A stretch of DNA of 64,000 bases, taken from a virus. Below, piece by piece: positions 25,267-34,523 of this stretch; position 1 is the first letter of the stretch, and every line of letters begins with the position of its first letter. The stretch spans positions 1-64,000 of the IMG/VR virus record IMGVR_UViG_3300022745_000021; one strand, written 5' to 3'. Made by a program: the position numbers and the translations under genes. The notes under the pieces were generated by a model. It saw nothing but the letters and a program-made list of their open reading frames with translations. It made no database searches and was not told the origin of the DNA.

Positions 25267-27105
25267 TCAGACGTGCTGTTCGACCACCTGCGGCGCGTCC
25301 TCGGTCTCGGCGCCGGGCACCACCTCGCCATTGATCGCCGTGTCCGGCCCCATCAGTGCCTCGCGCAGGACCACGAACGCCTCGGCCACCCGCTCCAGCT
25401 TCTGCGCGTTGCCCGAACCGCCCGCGCCGCCGCCCGGGACCTTGCCGGGGATCGGGGTCTGGCCCGGGATGTTGCCCTTGGGCGGCTGCACCTTCGGGAT
25501 CGGGATGATGTTGCCCTGCGCGTCGAGCATCTGCCCTTCGGGCACGTCCTTGGTGACGTCTTCGAGGCCCTTGAGTTGGCCCTTGACCAGCAGCTGGAGC
25601 GCCATTTCAAACGGGATGTCGCCCCATGCCTCCTCGATCCGGGGAAGCTCAAGGTCGAAGTATTCGTTCGCCATGTCGATCGTGGTGTTGGGCGACATCG
25701 CGCCGCCTGCGATGAACGCGTTGATCGCCTTGATGACCTCGTCGGGGTCGGTGATGCGCGGCGGGTTCGAGCGCAGCGACCAGAACTTGGGCTTGTAGGT
25801 CGCGAGGATGTGGTCGTTCATCACCCCGTCGGTGACGCGCCGCGCCGGACCGAACACCTGCCCCTCGGCCACCTCGTAGGCGGTCTTGGCGGTGGCGTGG
25901 GTGTAGTCTTGGCTCTCGCCGACGAACAGCGGCGGCAGGCGGAACGCCGAGCGGATTTTGGTATCGCAGTCGCCGCCGTATTCGAGGAAGAAGCCTTCCT
26001 TCTGGCGCTCGCCGGCCATCGGCTTGAAGTCCACGCGCGGCGGCGGGATCGTCCCCGCTTCGGCCTGCGCATGGCTATCGCCGAGCGCTTCGAGCACCAG
26101 CACGCGGTTCATGCTCTTGCGCCCGCGCGCGGCCGAGACGTGGCTCTCGATCTGTTCGAGCGAGCCTTGCGTGATCCGCCCGCCCGACACCAGCACGGCG
26201 AGCGCGGGGATCGCGTTCTCGCGGAAGAAGTCGAGGTTGGTCAGTTCGGCCTGCCGGGAACCAAGGATCGCGGGCAGCTGGTTGATCCAGCGCGGCACGC
26301 CGTAGACGTAGCCCGGGGCGTAGATCGACATGTGGAAAATCTCGGTGGCGCGGTGCTCCTCGGGGCACGCTTCGTCCACCTGCCCGGTGCGCGCGTCGAT
26401 CGTGCGCGGGTCGCCGAACTCCTTGAAGTAGACGACGCTGGTGCCCGAGCGCTGCACGAACCGGCGGAACTTGCGCTGCACGGTGATCTTCTTGACGGTG
26501 CCGTCCGGCCCCATCACTTCCTGCGTCACCGCCACCGGGTCCTTGTCCTTGAGCGTCATGCGCAGCGTCGCGAACGGGACGTGCGCCATCACCGCGATCT
26601 CCTCGGTCCCCGGGGTGCGCAGCGCCTCGAACGCGGCGTTGCCGGTGGTCTCAAGGTCGGTGCGCAGCCGGGCGCGGGTCTCGTCGAGCGAGTAGTCGGG
26701 GTTCGGGTTCATCAGGAACCATTCGAGCCGGTTCTTCTCGCCGACGGCTTCGGGGCTTTCCTCCTGCCCTTCCGGGCCGGTGTATTCGAGCCGCCAGCCG
26801 TGGCCCTCGGTGTTGACCACCATCGCTTCGATGCACTGGCGCAGCATCGAGTTTTCGCGCGGCAGGTTCTGGAGCGCGTTGATGTTGAACGGCGGCTGGA
26901 TCACGGCAAGCTCGCCCGAGACCGCCATGTAGTTCTGCGAGAACGGGTCTTCGATCACTTGGCTGTTGGCCGACTTGAGCGCGGCCTCCGCGCTGGCGGA
27001 AAACAACAGGCTGTCCCCCATGCCCACCCGGCCGTTGCCATGTTCGGGTGCCACGTAGGCGGGATTGGCGTTGCGCTTGCGCACGCGCGTGGTGTTGGTG
27101 GTCAT
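25267..27105 (-). CDS. Portal protein (PBSX-type)
   Basis: A 612-residue protein with the hallmarks of PBSX/phage-portal families: an N-terminal FSQNYM.V....VIQPPFN segment, the stem region with H.PFATLR, a Y.PGYVYGVPRWI..L motif (about 270-285) and the FRLPPLFVGES..YT.ATA motif (about 385-405). The C-terminus is Gly/Pro-rich. It forms the ring through which DNA enters and leaves. Confidence 0.93.
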   Translation of the reverse strand: MTTNTTRVRKRNANPAYVAPEHGNGRVGMGDSLLFSASAEAALKSANSQVIEDPFSQNYMAVSGELAVIQPPFNINALQNLPRENSMLRQCIEAMVVNTEGHGWRLEYTGPEGQEESPEAVGEKNRLEWFLMNPNPDYSLDETRARLRTDLETTGNAAFEALRTPGTEEIAVMAHVPFATLRMTLKDKDPVAVTQEVMGPDGTVKKITVQRKFRRFVQRSGTSVVYFKEFGDPRTIDARTGQVDEACPEEHRATEIFHMSIYAPGYVYGVPRWINQLPAILGSRQAELTNLDFFRENAIPALAVLVSGGRITQGSLEQIESHVSAARGRKSMNRVLVLEALGDSHAQAEAGTIPPPRVDFKPMAGERQKEGFFLEYGGDCDTKIRSAFRLPPLFVGESQDYTHATAKTAYEVAEGQVFGPARRVTDGVMNDHILATYKPKFWSLRSNPPRITDPDEVIKAINAFIAGGAMSPNTTIDMANEYFDLELPRIEEAWGDIPFEMALQLLVKGQLKGLEDVTKDVPEGQMLDAQGNIIPIPKVQPPKGNIPGQTPIPGKVPGGGAGGSGNAQKLERVAEAFVVLREALMGPDTAINGEVVPGAETEDAPQVVEQHV

Positions 27106-27192
27106 CGGGGCCTCCGGGGAACCTGTGTGGGTTCCCCGGTATGTGGGTACGCGCAGCCTATATGTCTAGGAAGCGCATGCCACGTGCGCCGC

Positions 27193-28917
27193 CTAGAGTT
27201 GCAGCACCCGCCGCGTTGCAACCAGTTGCACTTCCTCCTCCCCGTCCGCGTCTAGGTCGTTGGCCGCTTGGGGCAGGGGGGTGTCTACCCCGAAGGTGAC
27301 GTTGCCCGCGCCGTAGGCAAACCCGAGCAGGTAGCCCGCGACATAGCCGACCCGCGACGTCGCCGGTTTGCCGATCCGGCTGTAGGCGTCTTCGATGCCC
27401 CATGCGTGCTGCGAGCGCGCCGCGCCCCACGTGCACAGCATATGTCCGGGCAGCGGCGTGACGTTGGCGGGGAGCAACGCGTCCAAGTCCTTGCCCGCGC
27501 GCTTGGCCTTGAGCTTCGCGCCGGCCAGTGCATGCAGCGCGTGCTGGAGGAAGTTGGCGAGGCCGTGCGTCGCGCGGATCGCGGTGATGACCTCGGCGGG
27601 GAGGTAGCGGTAGCGCTCGGTGACGTACTTGGTCTCGTCGTGCGCCATGAACACCGGGATCATGTAGGCGAAGTGCGCGCATGGCGTGCGGTAGCTGTCG
27701 GTCACCACCTCGACGGGGAGCATGAACACGCCGTGCCAGCCGATCGCCGAGCGCGTAATCATCAACCGCGCCGCCGGCACCGCCCACCAGAAGTTGGCGA
27801 TCTCGCCGCGATGCTTGTCGAGCACCGGGTAGTGGCGCGCGGTCGCTTCGAGGTTGAGTACGGTGAGGCCGCTGTGGCTGTGGGTCAGCCCGAACACCAG
27901 CGCCGTGCCCGCCGTCTCCGAGCGGTAGGTCACCGTGTTGCGGTTCCTGCGGTACACCGAGTGGTCCGGCTCGACGTGGCGCGTGTGGCGGATCAGGGTG
28001 GGCGAGGTTACCGACGGCGGGAACACGCCCGACGCGCCCTTTTCGGGGCCGATCGTGTCGAGCACGTCGCTGATGTCGAGCATCCGCTTTCCACACGTGT
28101 TCTCTGGCAACGTGTCAGGATCGGCGATGGCCGCGCGCTTCAACGGGTCCTTGGGGACGCCCATGCCGCGCCCGAGCGTGTCCGCGCCGCCGCGCCCGGC
28201 GAGCTTGGCGGCGGCGAGGCTCGACACGTCGTAACCCTCGTGGCGGTAGGCGATCTCCATGTAGTCCCACGCCGACATTTCGCCCGACAGCACCTGCGGC
28301 ACGGCGACGCCGAGCGCGCTGCGGTAGGACGGGGAAGCCGAACCGCGCAGGTTGCCGTGGATCAGGTTCAGTTCGGCCGAGCCTTGGCCCTTGAGCGGGG
28401 CGATGCGGTCGCCGTCGGGATCGGCCAGCGTCAGGTCGATCGGCACCTTGCCGTCCTTGGCCGTGTCGATCCACACCTTGAGGTCGTGGGCAAATGCCAC
28501 GGGGGACCAGATGTTTTCGGTGTCGGTCAGCTGCGGGCACAGGCGGGCGCTATAGGTGCGATCCCGATTACCCGTAAACCCTGCCGCCTTGACGTGTCCG
28601 TTGGGCAGCACCTGCCAGCCGTAGGTGCCGGCGGTGTCGTCCTCGATAAACCGGGCCAGTTCCTGCGCGCCCTCGTCGAGCAAGTCGATCACGATCTCGG
28701 CGTGGCTGAACGTGTGGCTCTTGGGGTCGTTATCGACCACGACGCGCAGCAGCTTGACCTCGAACGTGCGGCGCAGCAGGTCGGTGATCGGTGCCCAGTG
28801 GTAGCGGCGAAGCTCCTCGGCGCGGCCTTCGATGACGGCGCTCTGCGCGTTGTGCGCGGCGATGATGAGGTCGCGCTCGCAGGTGGTCATCGGTTTGGTG
28901 ATGGTCACGGTTGCCAT
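27193..28917 (-). CDS. Conserved-looking 574-residue protein, unknown
   Basis: A 574-residue protein between the portal and a small HTH gene, the place where a terminase is usual. I see no Walker A, Walker B or nuclease motif. The first 90 residues resemble a beta-sandwich; two hydrophobic stretches occur at about 395-420 and 530-550. The C-terminal VQLVAT is encoded by a paired GTTGCAAC element at 27215. It has its own promoter of the repeated family. A virion or head-filling function is possible but unsupported. Confidence 0.75.
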   Translation of the reverse strand: MATVTITKPMTTCERDLIIAAHNAQSAVIEGRAEELRRYHWAPITDLLRRTFEVKLLRVVVDNDPKSHTFSHAEIVIDLLDEGAQELARFIEDDTAGTYGWQVLPNGHVKAAGFTGNRDRTYSARLCPQLTDTENIWSPVAFAHDLKVWIDTAKDGKVPIDLTLADPDGDRIAPLKGQGSAELNLIHGNLRGSASPSYRSALGVAVPQVLSGEMSAWDYMEIAYRHEGYDVSSLAAAKLAGRGGADTLGRGMGVPKDPLKRAAIADPDTLPENTCGKRMLDISDVLDTIGPEKGASGVFPPSVTSPTLIRHTRHVEPDHSVYRRNRNTVTYRSETAGTALVFGLTHSHSGLTVLNLEATARHYPVLDKHRGEIANFWWAVPAARLMITRSAIGWHGVFMLPVEVVTDSYRTPCAHFAYMIPVFMAHDETKYVTERYRYLPAEVITAIRATHGLANFLQHALHALAGAKLKAKRAGKDLDALLPANVTPLPGHMLCTWGAARSQHAWGIEDAYSRIGKPATSRVGYVAGYLLGFAYGAGNVTFGVDTPLPQAANDLDADGEEEVQLVATRRVLQL

Positions 28918-28973
28918 TGACTGTGGTCTCCTCGCTTGTGGTCGGGTCCGCTGCCACGGCCCCTTGCTGATCT

Positions 28974-29001
28974 TTCATACCACAATCGGGGTACGTGTCA
29001 A
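28974..29001 (-). promoter_or_regulatory. Repeated-family promoter for 28917 gene
   Basis: TTGACA, 16-base spacer containing TACC-N8-GGTA, then TATGAA. A GTTGCAAC pair lies 10 bases upstream of the -35 at 29012-29028. Confidence 0.85.
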
Positions 29002-29029
29002 CGAAATCCCGCTGCAACTGGTTGCAACT

Positions 29030-29368
29030 TCACGCCTTGGCGAACTTGCCGCGCCCTTCTTGGCCCGGGTACTCGCGCGGGTGCTTGTCGGGGTTCTCGG
29101 TGATCCAGTGCCGGAAGTGCATGTCGAAGTAGTAGACCACGACCGTCTCGCCGGTGAGCTTGGGGTGGGGCCGTTTCTTGGACTGCACCGGCCAGCCCAG
29201 CGCGCGAAGTTCGCTGGCGCGGGCGTTGATGGTGAGGAGGTTCATTTCCATGAGCGAGGTGAACGGGTCGATCTGCTCGCCGTTCAACAGCCGGGACAGC
29301 AACGCGTACTGCTTGGTGCCCTCCGACGGGATGTGGGGGGCCGAAATAGGGGGTGCCGCAACTGCCAC
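29030..29368 (-). CDS. Helix-turn-helix protein (HTH_39-like)
   Basis: A 112-residue protein. Residues 18-60 (TKQYALLSRLLNGEQIDPF...) followed by ASELRALGWPV resemble the small HTH_39 domain found in phage proteins, with the characteristic ..A.EL.ALG.P. motif. The C-terminus is basic. It may act as a regulator or a DNA-end-binding packaging factor. It is the last gene of the 30 kb-proximal operon and ends just before the promoter of the next. Confidence 0.65.
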   Translation of the reverse strand: MAVAAPPISAPHIPSEGTKQYALLSRLLNGEQIDPFTSLMEMNLLTINARASELRALGWPVQSKKRPHPKLTGETVVVYYFDMHFRHWITENPDKHPREYPGQEGRGKFAKA

Positions 29369-29386
29369 GTTGGTTCTCGGCGCCGG

Positions 29387-29842
29387 TCAGGCTTCGGGCC
29401 AGTGGTCGAGCACCGAGCCGTCGATCTGCACGGTGATCTCGTCCTGCCCCTTTTGCAGGAAAATCTTGGTATAGGGCTTGCGCGTCGAGCTACCCCGGCT
29501 GACGATGATCCGGTAGCCCTGCTCGATGTAATCGCGCACCTTGGTCACCATCGGATGCTCGTCGAGGCCCATGGTGGCGACGATCTCCGCGTTCACCGCG
29601 ATGTTGCCGCCGCGCCCGTCGAGGCTGGAGGGCTTCTGCGCGAACGTGCTGATGAACCCGAGCGCCCGCGTGAAGAACACGCGCAGGTGCGAAGGATAGG
29701 TCCCGGTGACGTACATATATGCGGCCCGGTCGCGAAGATCACGGTAGCCCTTCGATCGCGTGTCGCGCAGGACCATGCTGATCTCTTGCTGCAACTCGGT
29801 CGGATTTGCTTGGCCGGTGGCCGAGCCTTGCGCTGCGTTCAT
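29387..29842 (-). CDS. Hypothetical protein
   Basis: A 151-residue protein with a GGAGG site 6 bases before the ATG. The middle has ...RAAYMYVTGTYPSHLRVFFTRAL, and the C-terminal half is beta-rich with a basic YTKIFLQKG segment. No family recognised. It pairs with the HTH gene 18 bases downstream. Confidence 0.7.
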   Translation of the reverse strand: MNAAQGSATGQANPTELQQEISMVLRDTRSKGYRDLRDRAAYMYVTGTYPSHLRVFFTRALGFISTFAQKPSSLDGRGGNIAVNAEIVATMGLDEHPMVTKVRDYIEQGYRIIVSRGSSTRKPYTKIFLQKGQDEITVQIDGSVLDHWPEA

Positions 29843-30149
29843 GTATTACCTCCATCTGGCCGTCCCCGACGCGGCAATATTGTGCTGGTTTGCCCGAACT
29901 CACCCGCGCTGCGCCGCAACATGCATCCAGTGGTGTTGCGCTACCGCATGGCGGAACATTTGTAAATAGCGTTCGTGTTACCCAGACATTGCCTGTCGGA
30001 AGATATGGCCTCGGTTTTTTCCTACGGGTGTAGCTGCAACGGGTTGCAACTTACTTGTAGAACCCTACACGTGTTGGAAAGTTCCGTAGAAAATAGGGCA
30101 GGGGGGCAGTCACCCGCCCCCCGCATACAAATACCTGTTAACGAATGAT
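29843..30149. other. Intergenic control region
   Basis: About 300 bases without a convincing gene. It holds a paired GTTGCAAC element (30034-30050), a CCTACACGTGTTGG motif (30064-30077) and the hairpin at 30089-30122. Base composition is less GC-rich than the genes around it. Confidence 0.5.
30089..30122 (-). terminator. Hairpin downstream of 30150-30413
   Basis: GGGGGGC / GCCCCCC stem with an 8-base loop, followed on the minus strand by TGCCC and then TATTTTC. Plausible terminator for the small gene that ends at 30150. Confidence 0.55.
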
Positions 30150-30413
30150 TTAGCGCAGGAAAACCGGCAGCGTCCCGGCGTAGGTGAGGTGGCACACTTC
30201 CTCGGGGAACACCGTGTCACCGTCGATGCTGGTCACGGTGCCGATCTCGTCGGTCTCGAAGCACTGCAATCCGCCGTCCTCGTTGACCGCGCCGACGACA
30301 AGATAGGCGCCGACCGGAAAAATGTGATCCTCGGGGACCATCCGGTACGCGTCGGCGTAACCGCAGAAGACCAGCCGGGAGCCGACTTCGATCTTCGTGT
30401 CCACTTGCTGCAT
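30150..30413 (-). CDS. Small hypothetical protein
   Basis: An 87-residue protein, start ATG with GGAG at 9-base spacing. Beta-rich, with FPVGAYLVVGAVNEDGG and PEEVCHLTYAG motifs suggestive of a small SH3-like or beta-barrel domain. Divergent from the plus-strand regulator-like gene next door. No family recognised. Confidence 0.65.
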   Translation of the reverse strand: MQQVDTKIEVGSRLVFCGYADAYRMVPEDHIFPVGAYLVVGAVNEDGGLQCFETDEIGTVTSIDGDTVFPEEVCHLTYAGTLPVFLR

Positions 30414-30536
30414 TGCTATCGTCTCCGGGCCGCGATAGCGCGTTTCATGCGCCGAGCGCGCGCCGTCGTCAAGATTACGCGTGACGGGTGCATGCGTTCC
30501 GGGTAGGTTTGACGTTGAAACGGAACAGGAGCGTTG

Positions 30537-30956
30537 ATGGCCCGCGAGCGTAAGTTCGATACCGAAGCGCATGACGCCGCCGCCGAGATTGCCGACAGCA
30601 TCGTCGCTTCCGTGGACGGCCGGGCGACGGGCATCATCGTGGGCATGCGCGCGTATCGCAAGGGTCAGCGCACCCGCGATCCCGAACTGGCGCGGCTCGA
30701 AGCCCAGCTGGCCGAACTCAAGACCAAGCTCGCCGTGGCGGAAAACAACAGCGTCGGCACGTGGACGCCGTACGAATGCCAGCACGTCGCGACGCTGCAC
30801 AAGTATGGCATGAAGCTGGCCGAGATCGCCAAGCTCACCGGCACCAGCGTGGCGCAGGTGCGCGAAGCCTTGCGACTCAACAAGGACAAGCGCTTCCGCA
30901 CCGCGTCCGACCGGCTGCCGCCGGTGCCGGGCCGCCGGCAACTCGACGCCGACTAG
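30537..30956 (+). CDS. Plus-strand HTH protein, candidate regulator
   Basis: A 139-residue protein, one of only two rightward genes. An AGGAG site precedes the ATG. The middle (about 55-80) is a charged coiled-coil segment; residues about 95-128 (HKYGMKLAEIAKLTGTSVAQVREALRL) form a helix-turn-helix of the sigma/resolvase type. Standing alone and divergent from 30150-30413, it is a good candidate for a transcription factor acting on the repeated promoters or dyads. No direct evidence for that. Confidence 0.75.
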   Translation: MARERKFDTEAHDAAAEIADSIVASVDGRATGIIVGMRAYRKGQRTRDPELARLEAQLAELKTKLAVAENNSVGTWTPYECQHVATLHKYGMKLAEIAKLTGTSVAQVREALRLNKDKRFRTASDRLPPVPGRRQLDAD

Positions 30957-31125
30957 GCGCAGCTGCGCGCTCGGAGTCTGGCTCCATTTAACATAAGAAG
31001 CATTATCGTTCCCAGATCGGGTATGGTGCGAAGGGGTAGGGGTCGATGGGGTGATAGGGGTCGCTCCTCTGGCTGATTGGAGCCTTCCCCCTACACAAGT
31101 ACCCCCGCGCGGGCAAGCCAAACCG

Positions 31126-31142
31126 GTTGCAACTGGTTGCAA
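31126..31142. repeat. Paired GTTGCAAC element
   Basis: GTTGCAACTGGTTGCAA just beyond the stop of the small membrane-protein gene. One of about 38 dispersed copies. Confidence 0.8.
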
Positions 31143-31160
31143 AGTCAGGGTTTGTGCGCG

Positions 31161-31288
31161 TCAGCGGTGCCCGTTCACCGCCAGCAGGATCGGCGCGGCG
31201 AACCCCGCGATCAGCAGCAGGCAAATCCACGCGACCGCCAGACGCCGGCCGATGTCGTGGTGCACGTCAACCCGCCGGACCGCGCGCT

Positions 31289-31292
<4 letters not shown>
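31161..31292 (-). CDS. 43-residue single-pass membrane protein coupled to ThyA
   Basis: A short gene starting at a GTG that overlaps the thyA stop as GTGA, with GAGG at 7-base spacing inside the thyA end. The product has a basic N-terminus and one clear membrane helix (about residues 18-37: [20 protein letters not shown]). No homologue recognised. The coupling and hydrophobic design argue for a real gene. Confidence 0.6.
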
Positions 31293-32188
<896 letters not shown>

Positions 32189-32215
32189 CGGGTGCTTTCC
32201 AGACGTGTTGGTTGG

Positions 32216-32755
32216 TCAGATCAGGCGCTGCATGGCGAGCTTGGTGACGTCCCGGCAGTGCGCGGCATATTCGGCGGTGGCTGGCGATATCATGATCCCG
32301 GTCTTGACCGCGTAGAGCGGGAACACGGCGCCGGTGGGGTTCTCGAAGTCGTAGCCCTCGCCGCACCATTCGCTCATCACGTCGATTTCCTGCCAGCGGT
32401 ACGCTCCCGCGCGCGGGATGAACTCGCGGAACCGGGATTTGATGACGGCGGCGCGGTTTCGCTCAAATGGATCGCGGAACAGGTCGCAGAACAGGAAGTC
32501 GGCGCAGTCGAGGCCGAAGTCGCGGCGCTGTGCTTGCAGCGGGTTGCAAAATTCGATGAGGCGCAGCTTGCGGGATCGGTTCGGGGTCACCCGCCTGCCC
32601 GGGACGTAGTACACGGCGGTGACCTCGGGCTTGGCGACGAGCATCGTAACGAACGCATCACTGGGGCCAAGGACGACCACCGTGCCTTTGACAGCGGGAG
32701 CGTTGACGATCGCGCGCAGGGTTACCTCGTCGCGATTGGGGGCTGGATCGAGCAA
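32216..32755 (-). CDS. Hypothetical protein, uncertain start
   Basis: An open frame of about 179 residues ending shortly before thyA. No ATG lies near the expected start; a TTG at 32755 is the best option, with weak AAGG/AGAAG sites upstream. The product starts LLLDPAPNRDEV, contains TVVVLGPSDAFVTMLVAKPEV and a Cys-containing middle (EFCNPLQ, LDCADFLFCDLF). The VVLGPSDA pattern hints at a nucleotide-binding fold but no family is recognised. A paired GTTGCAAC element lies inside it at 32534. Confidence 0.6.
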   Translation of the reverse strand: MLDPAPNRDEVTLRAIVNAPAVKGTVVVLGPSDAFVTMLVAKPEVTAVYYVPGRRVTPNRSRKLRLIEFCNPLQAQRRDFGLDCADFLFCDLFRDPFERNRAAVIKSRFREFIPRAGAYRWQEIDVMSEWCGEGYDFENPTGAVFPLYAVKTGIMISPATAEYAAHCRDVTKLAMQRLI

Positions 32756-32786
32756 GAGCTTCTGGCCTTTCTGGCGTTGAGAAAGG

Positions 32787-32815
32787 AAGCTAGGTGGAAC
32801 ACGTGTAGGTGTCAA
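32787..32815 (-). promoter_or_regulatory. Possible promoter with ACACGTGT spacer
   Basis: TTGACA, 17-base spacer containing CTACACGTGTTC, then TAGCTT, upstream of the 32216-32755 gene. Confidence 0.45.
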
Positions 32816-32928
32816 GGTGATTATGCGTGCCGCGCGGTATGACCCACTGAAACCCCCCGAAAAATCCCACGAAAAAACCCGCCGCACGTCATCGGTGCAG
32901 CGGGTTGCAAAATCAGCAGCGGGGACGA

Positions 32929-33231
32929 TCAGTCGGCGGGGTGGGCCTCCCCTTCCCCCGTGGCAGCCGCCCGGCGCCGGGTCAGTAGCGCGAACACCGC
33001 GACCAGCGGCCACAGCACGACCACGGCCATGCCGAACCCGCGCCCTACCCGGGTGAAGCGAAACGCGGCGAGGAGTTCGTGATCGTCGTAGCTCTGCGAG
33101 CGCGCGAGGGTTGCCAGTTCGGACAACCAGAGCCGCCGGCCTTGGCGCAGGTAGCACAAGACGGTGATGACCAGCAGGATCGCAAGGACCACGTTCATCT
33201 GTACGGCGTTGAGAAGGGTATTCGTGGGCAT
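32929..33231 (-). CDS. Two-pass membrane protein
   Basis: A 100-residue protein with two hydrophobic helices (about residues 10-28 and 66-85) separated by a charged loop with RQGRRLWLSEL. The ribosome binding site is weak. Size and topology would suit an inner-membrane accessory protein, for example a holin-like or exclusion protein, but nothing specific supports that. Confidence 0.6.
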   Translation of the reverse strand: MPTNTLLNAVQMNVVLAILLVITVLCYLRQGRRLWLSELATLARSQSYDDHELLAAFRFTRVGRGFGMAVVVLWPLVAVFALLTRRRAAATGEGEAHPAD

Positions 33232-33254
33232 CTGGCAGTGTCTTTCGTTCGGGG

Positions 33255-33359
33255 TCAGGCGGACGTGATCGCGGTGTCAGCCCGGCCGCCGCCGAAAACC
33301 TCCCCCGCGCGCTGCGTACTTGTGTTGGCGCTGGGGGCGTGAACGGTATTTGGTGCCAT
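33255..33359 (-). CDS. Very small protein with strong RBS
   Basis: A 34-residue Ser/Thr/Ala/Gly-rich frame; the ATG has GGAGGA at 8-base spacing. It is the first frame after the long intergenic region and lies under a promoter-like sequence. No family. It may be a leader peptide. Confidence 0.4.
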   Translation of the reverse strand: MAPNTVHAPSANTSTQRAGEVFGGGRADTAITSA

Positions 33360-33775
33360 ATCCAAGGTCCTCCCCCCAGTATGTCGGTTGATGTTGCGCC
33401 CATCGCGGGCATGGCAAGGGGGCATTCCCCCCGTTCCTGATATGTGTCTACGTCCAACTTTGACGCGCGTCAACCTATCAAATCACCATAGGTTCCAAAT
33501 AAATTTCTTGAAATGTTGGATAACGTGAGTTTTTTGCGGTGTACCGGGCACATAGCAAAGGTCCGGGCGTAAAAATACCGTAAAAATGCATCAAACCGCT
33601 ATTCCGCGCCAAGTCAACCTGAACCGTTGTTCACTCTAGCTATGCAAATGATTGCGTTGCACGTCGCCCGGTGACTTGGCGGCCCTCCCCGTAACCGCAA
33701 ACGATGCTTCAAGCAACAAACGTACGTCGCACCGTCCGGCATGGCTTCCGGGGGCGTTGCCCGTGCCTCGCCCAC
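33360..33775. other. Long A+T-richer intergenic region, possible origin or control region
   Basis: The longest gene-free stretch. From about 33475 to 33620 it is distinctly richer in A and T than its surroundings and contains a repeated CGTAAAAAT (two copies 11 bases apart near 33568-33588), a perfect palindrome TTGACGCGCGTCAA (33460-33473) and promoter-like boxes. Candidate for a replication origin or switch region; nothing proves it. Confidence 0.45.
33445..33473 (-). promoter_or_regulatory. Promoter-like boxes overlapping a palindrome
   Basis: TTGACG, 17 bases, TAGACA, with the -35 box forming half of the palindrome TTGACGCGCGTCAA. Would serve the small genes to the left. Confidence 0.45.
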
Positions 33776-33814
33776 GAAAAAGGCCCGGAAAGTGGTTTCC
33801 CACCTCCGGGCCTT
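33776..33814 (-). terminator. Intrinsic terminator ending the 35 kb operon
   Basis: A 10-base outer stem (AAGGCCCGGA / TCCGGGCCTT) with an inner GTGG/CCAC stem and a TTTC loop, followed on the minus strand by TTTTTC. It lies about 95 bases beyond the stop at 33909. Confidence 0.85.
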
Positions 33815-33908
33815 GACGCTGCTGACACCACCAATTGGCAGCGGTGATGCCGGCGACCGGCAGGGGGAGGAGACCCACCCGTTACGGCCTTGCGCTTATC
33901 GCTGGAAA

Positions 33909-34523
33909 CTATGTCTGATGGCGCTGATTGTCAAGGTCGAACAGCCGCTTCATTTCGTCTGGATCAAGCACTTGGCGCCCGTGCAGCCACATTTCGAGCA
34001 CCTGCCAGTCCTGCTCCGGGTTGCGCAGCACGATCGTTTGCGGGCCGGTCTGCGTCACCGCGTAGCCCGCGCAGCTGCCAAGGACGAACACCGCCGGCCG
34101 GTCGTCGGCCACCATCGGGTGCCCGGCGATCACCATGTCCGCATCGAGCGCGCCGGGGGTCAGCGTCTTGTCGTCGATCCGCTTGGCGTAGCGCGGCGCG
34201 GCAAGGTACGGGCACACCTGCACCGCGTAGCGCGCGCAGTCCTCGTGCATCGCGGGGTCGAGGAAGGCTCCCTGCGGGTGGGTGAAGCAGATCGGGCCGC
34301 CGATGAACCAAGCCCCCTTCCCTTCGTCCTTGAGCTTGTCGCCGCACAGCCCGCACAGGCCCTTGGTGGCGACTTCGAGCACGCGCATCTGGTCGCTGAT
34401 CGTGAAGTGCGCGCGCTTGCCCTTGTCCACCAGCGCCACGTAGGGGATCGGGTAGCCTCGGGGGTCCTTGGGCCGCTTGCGCAGGCGCTTGGGGACTTCG
34501 ATCGCGGTCTGGGTCGGCATCAT
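33909..34523 (-). CDS. Hypothetical protein with cysteine/histidine zinc motif
   Basis: A 204-residue protein. Residues about 55-110 carry LCGLCG, then ICFTHPQ, MHEDC and VC, a spacing compatible with a treble-clef zinc site as in small nucleases. The rest is basic at the N-terminus and mixed afterwards. Start ATGATG overlaps the stop of the metallophosphoesterase. No family confirmed. Confidence 0.75.
   Translation of the reverse strand: MMPTQTAIEVPKRLRKRPKDPRGYPIPYVALVDKGKRAHFTISDQMRVLEVATKGLCGLCGDKLKDEGKGAWFIGGPICFTHPQGAFLDPAMHEDCARYAVQVCPYLAAPRYAKRIDDKTLTPGALDADMVIAGHPMVADDRPAVFVLGSCAGYAVTQTGPQTIVLRNPEQDWQVLEMWLHGRQVLDPDEMKRLFDLDNQRHQT

Noticed and set aside
27193-28917. Terminase large subunit call by position
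   Set aside because: No Walker A, Walker B or RNase H-type nuclease motif is present, and a terminase-like C-terminus is found at 62945-63208 instead.
29843-30149. tRNA or small RNA gene in intergenic spaces
   Set aside because: I looked for cloverleaf-like and CCA-ended structures in the larger gaps and saw none; only hairpins and dispersed motifs are present.
33636-33878. An 80-codon minus-strand frame in the long intergenic region
   Set aside because: It runs through the intrinsic terminator at 33776-33814 and has no ribosome binding site or recognisable protein character.
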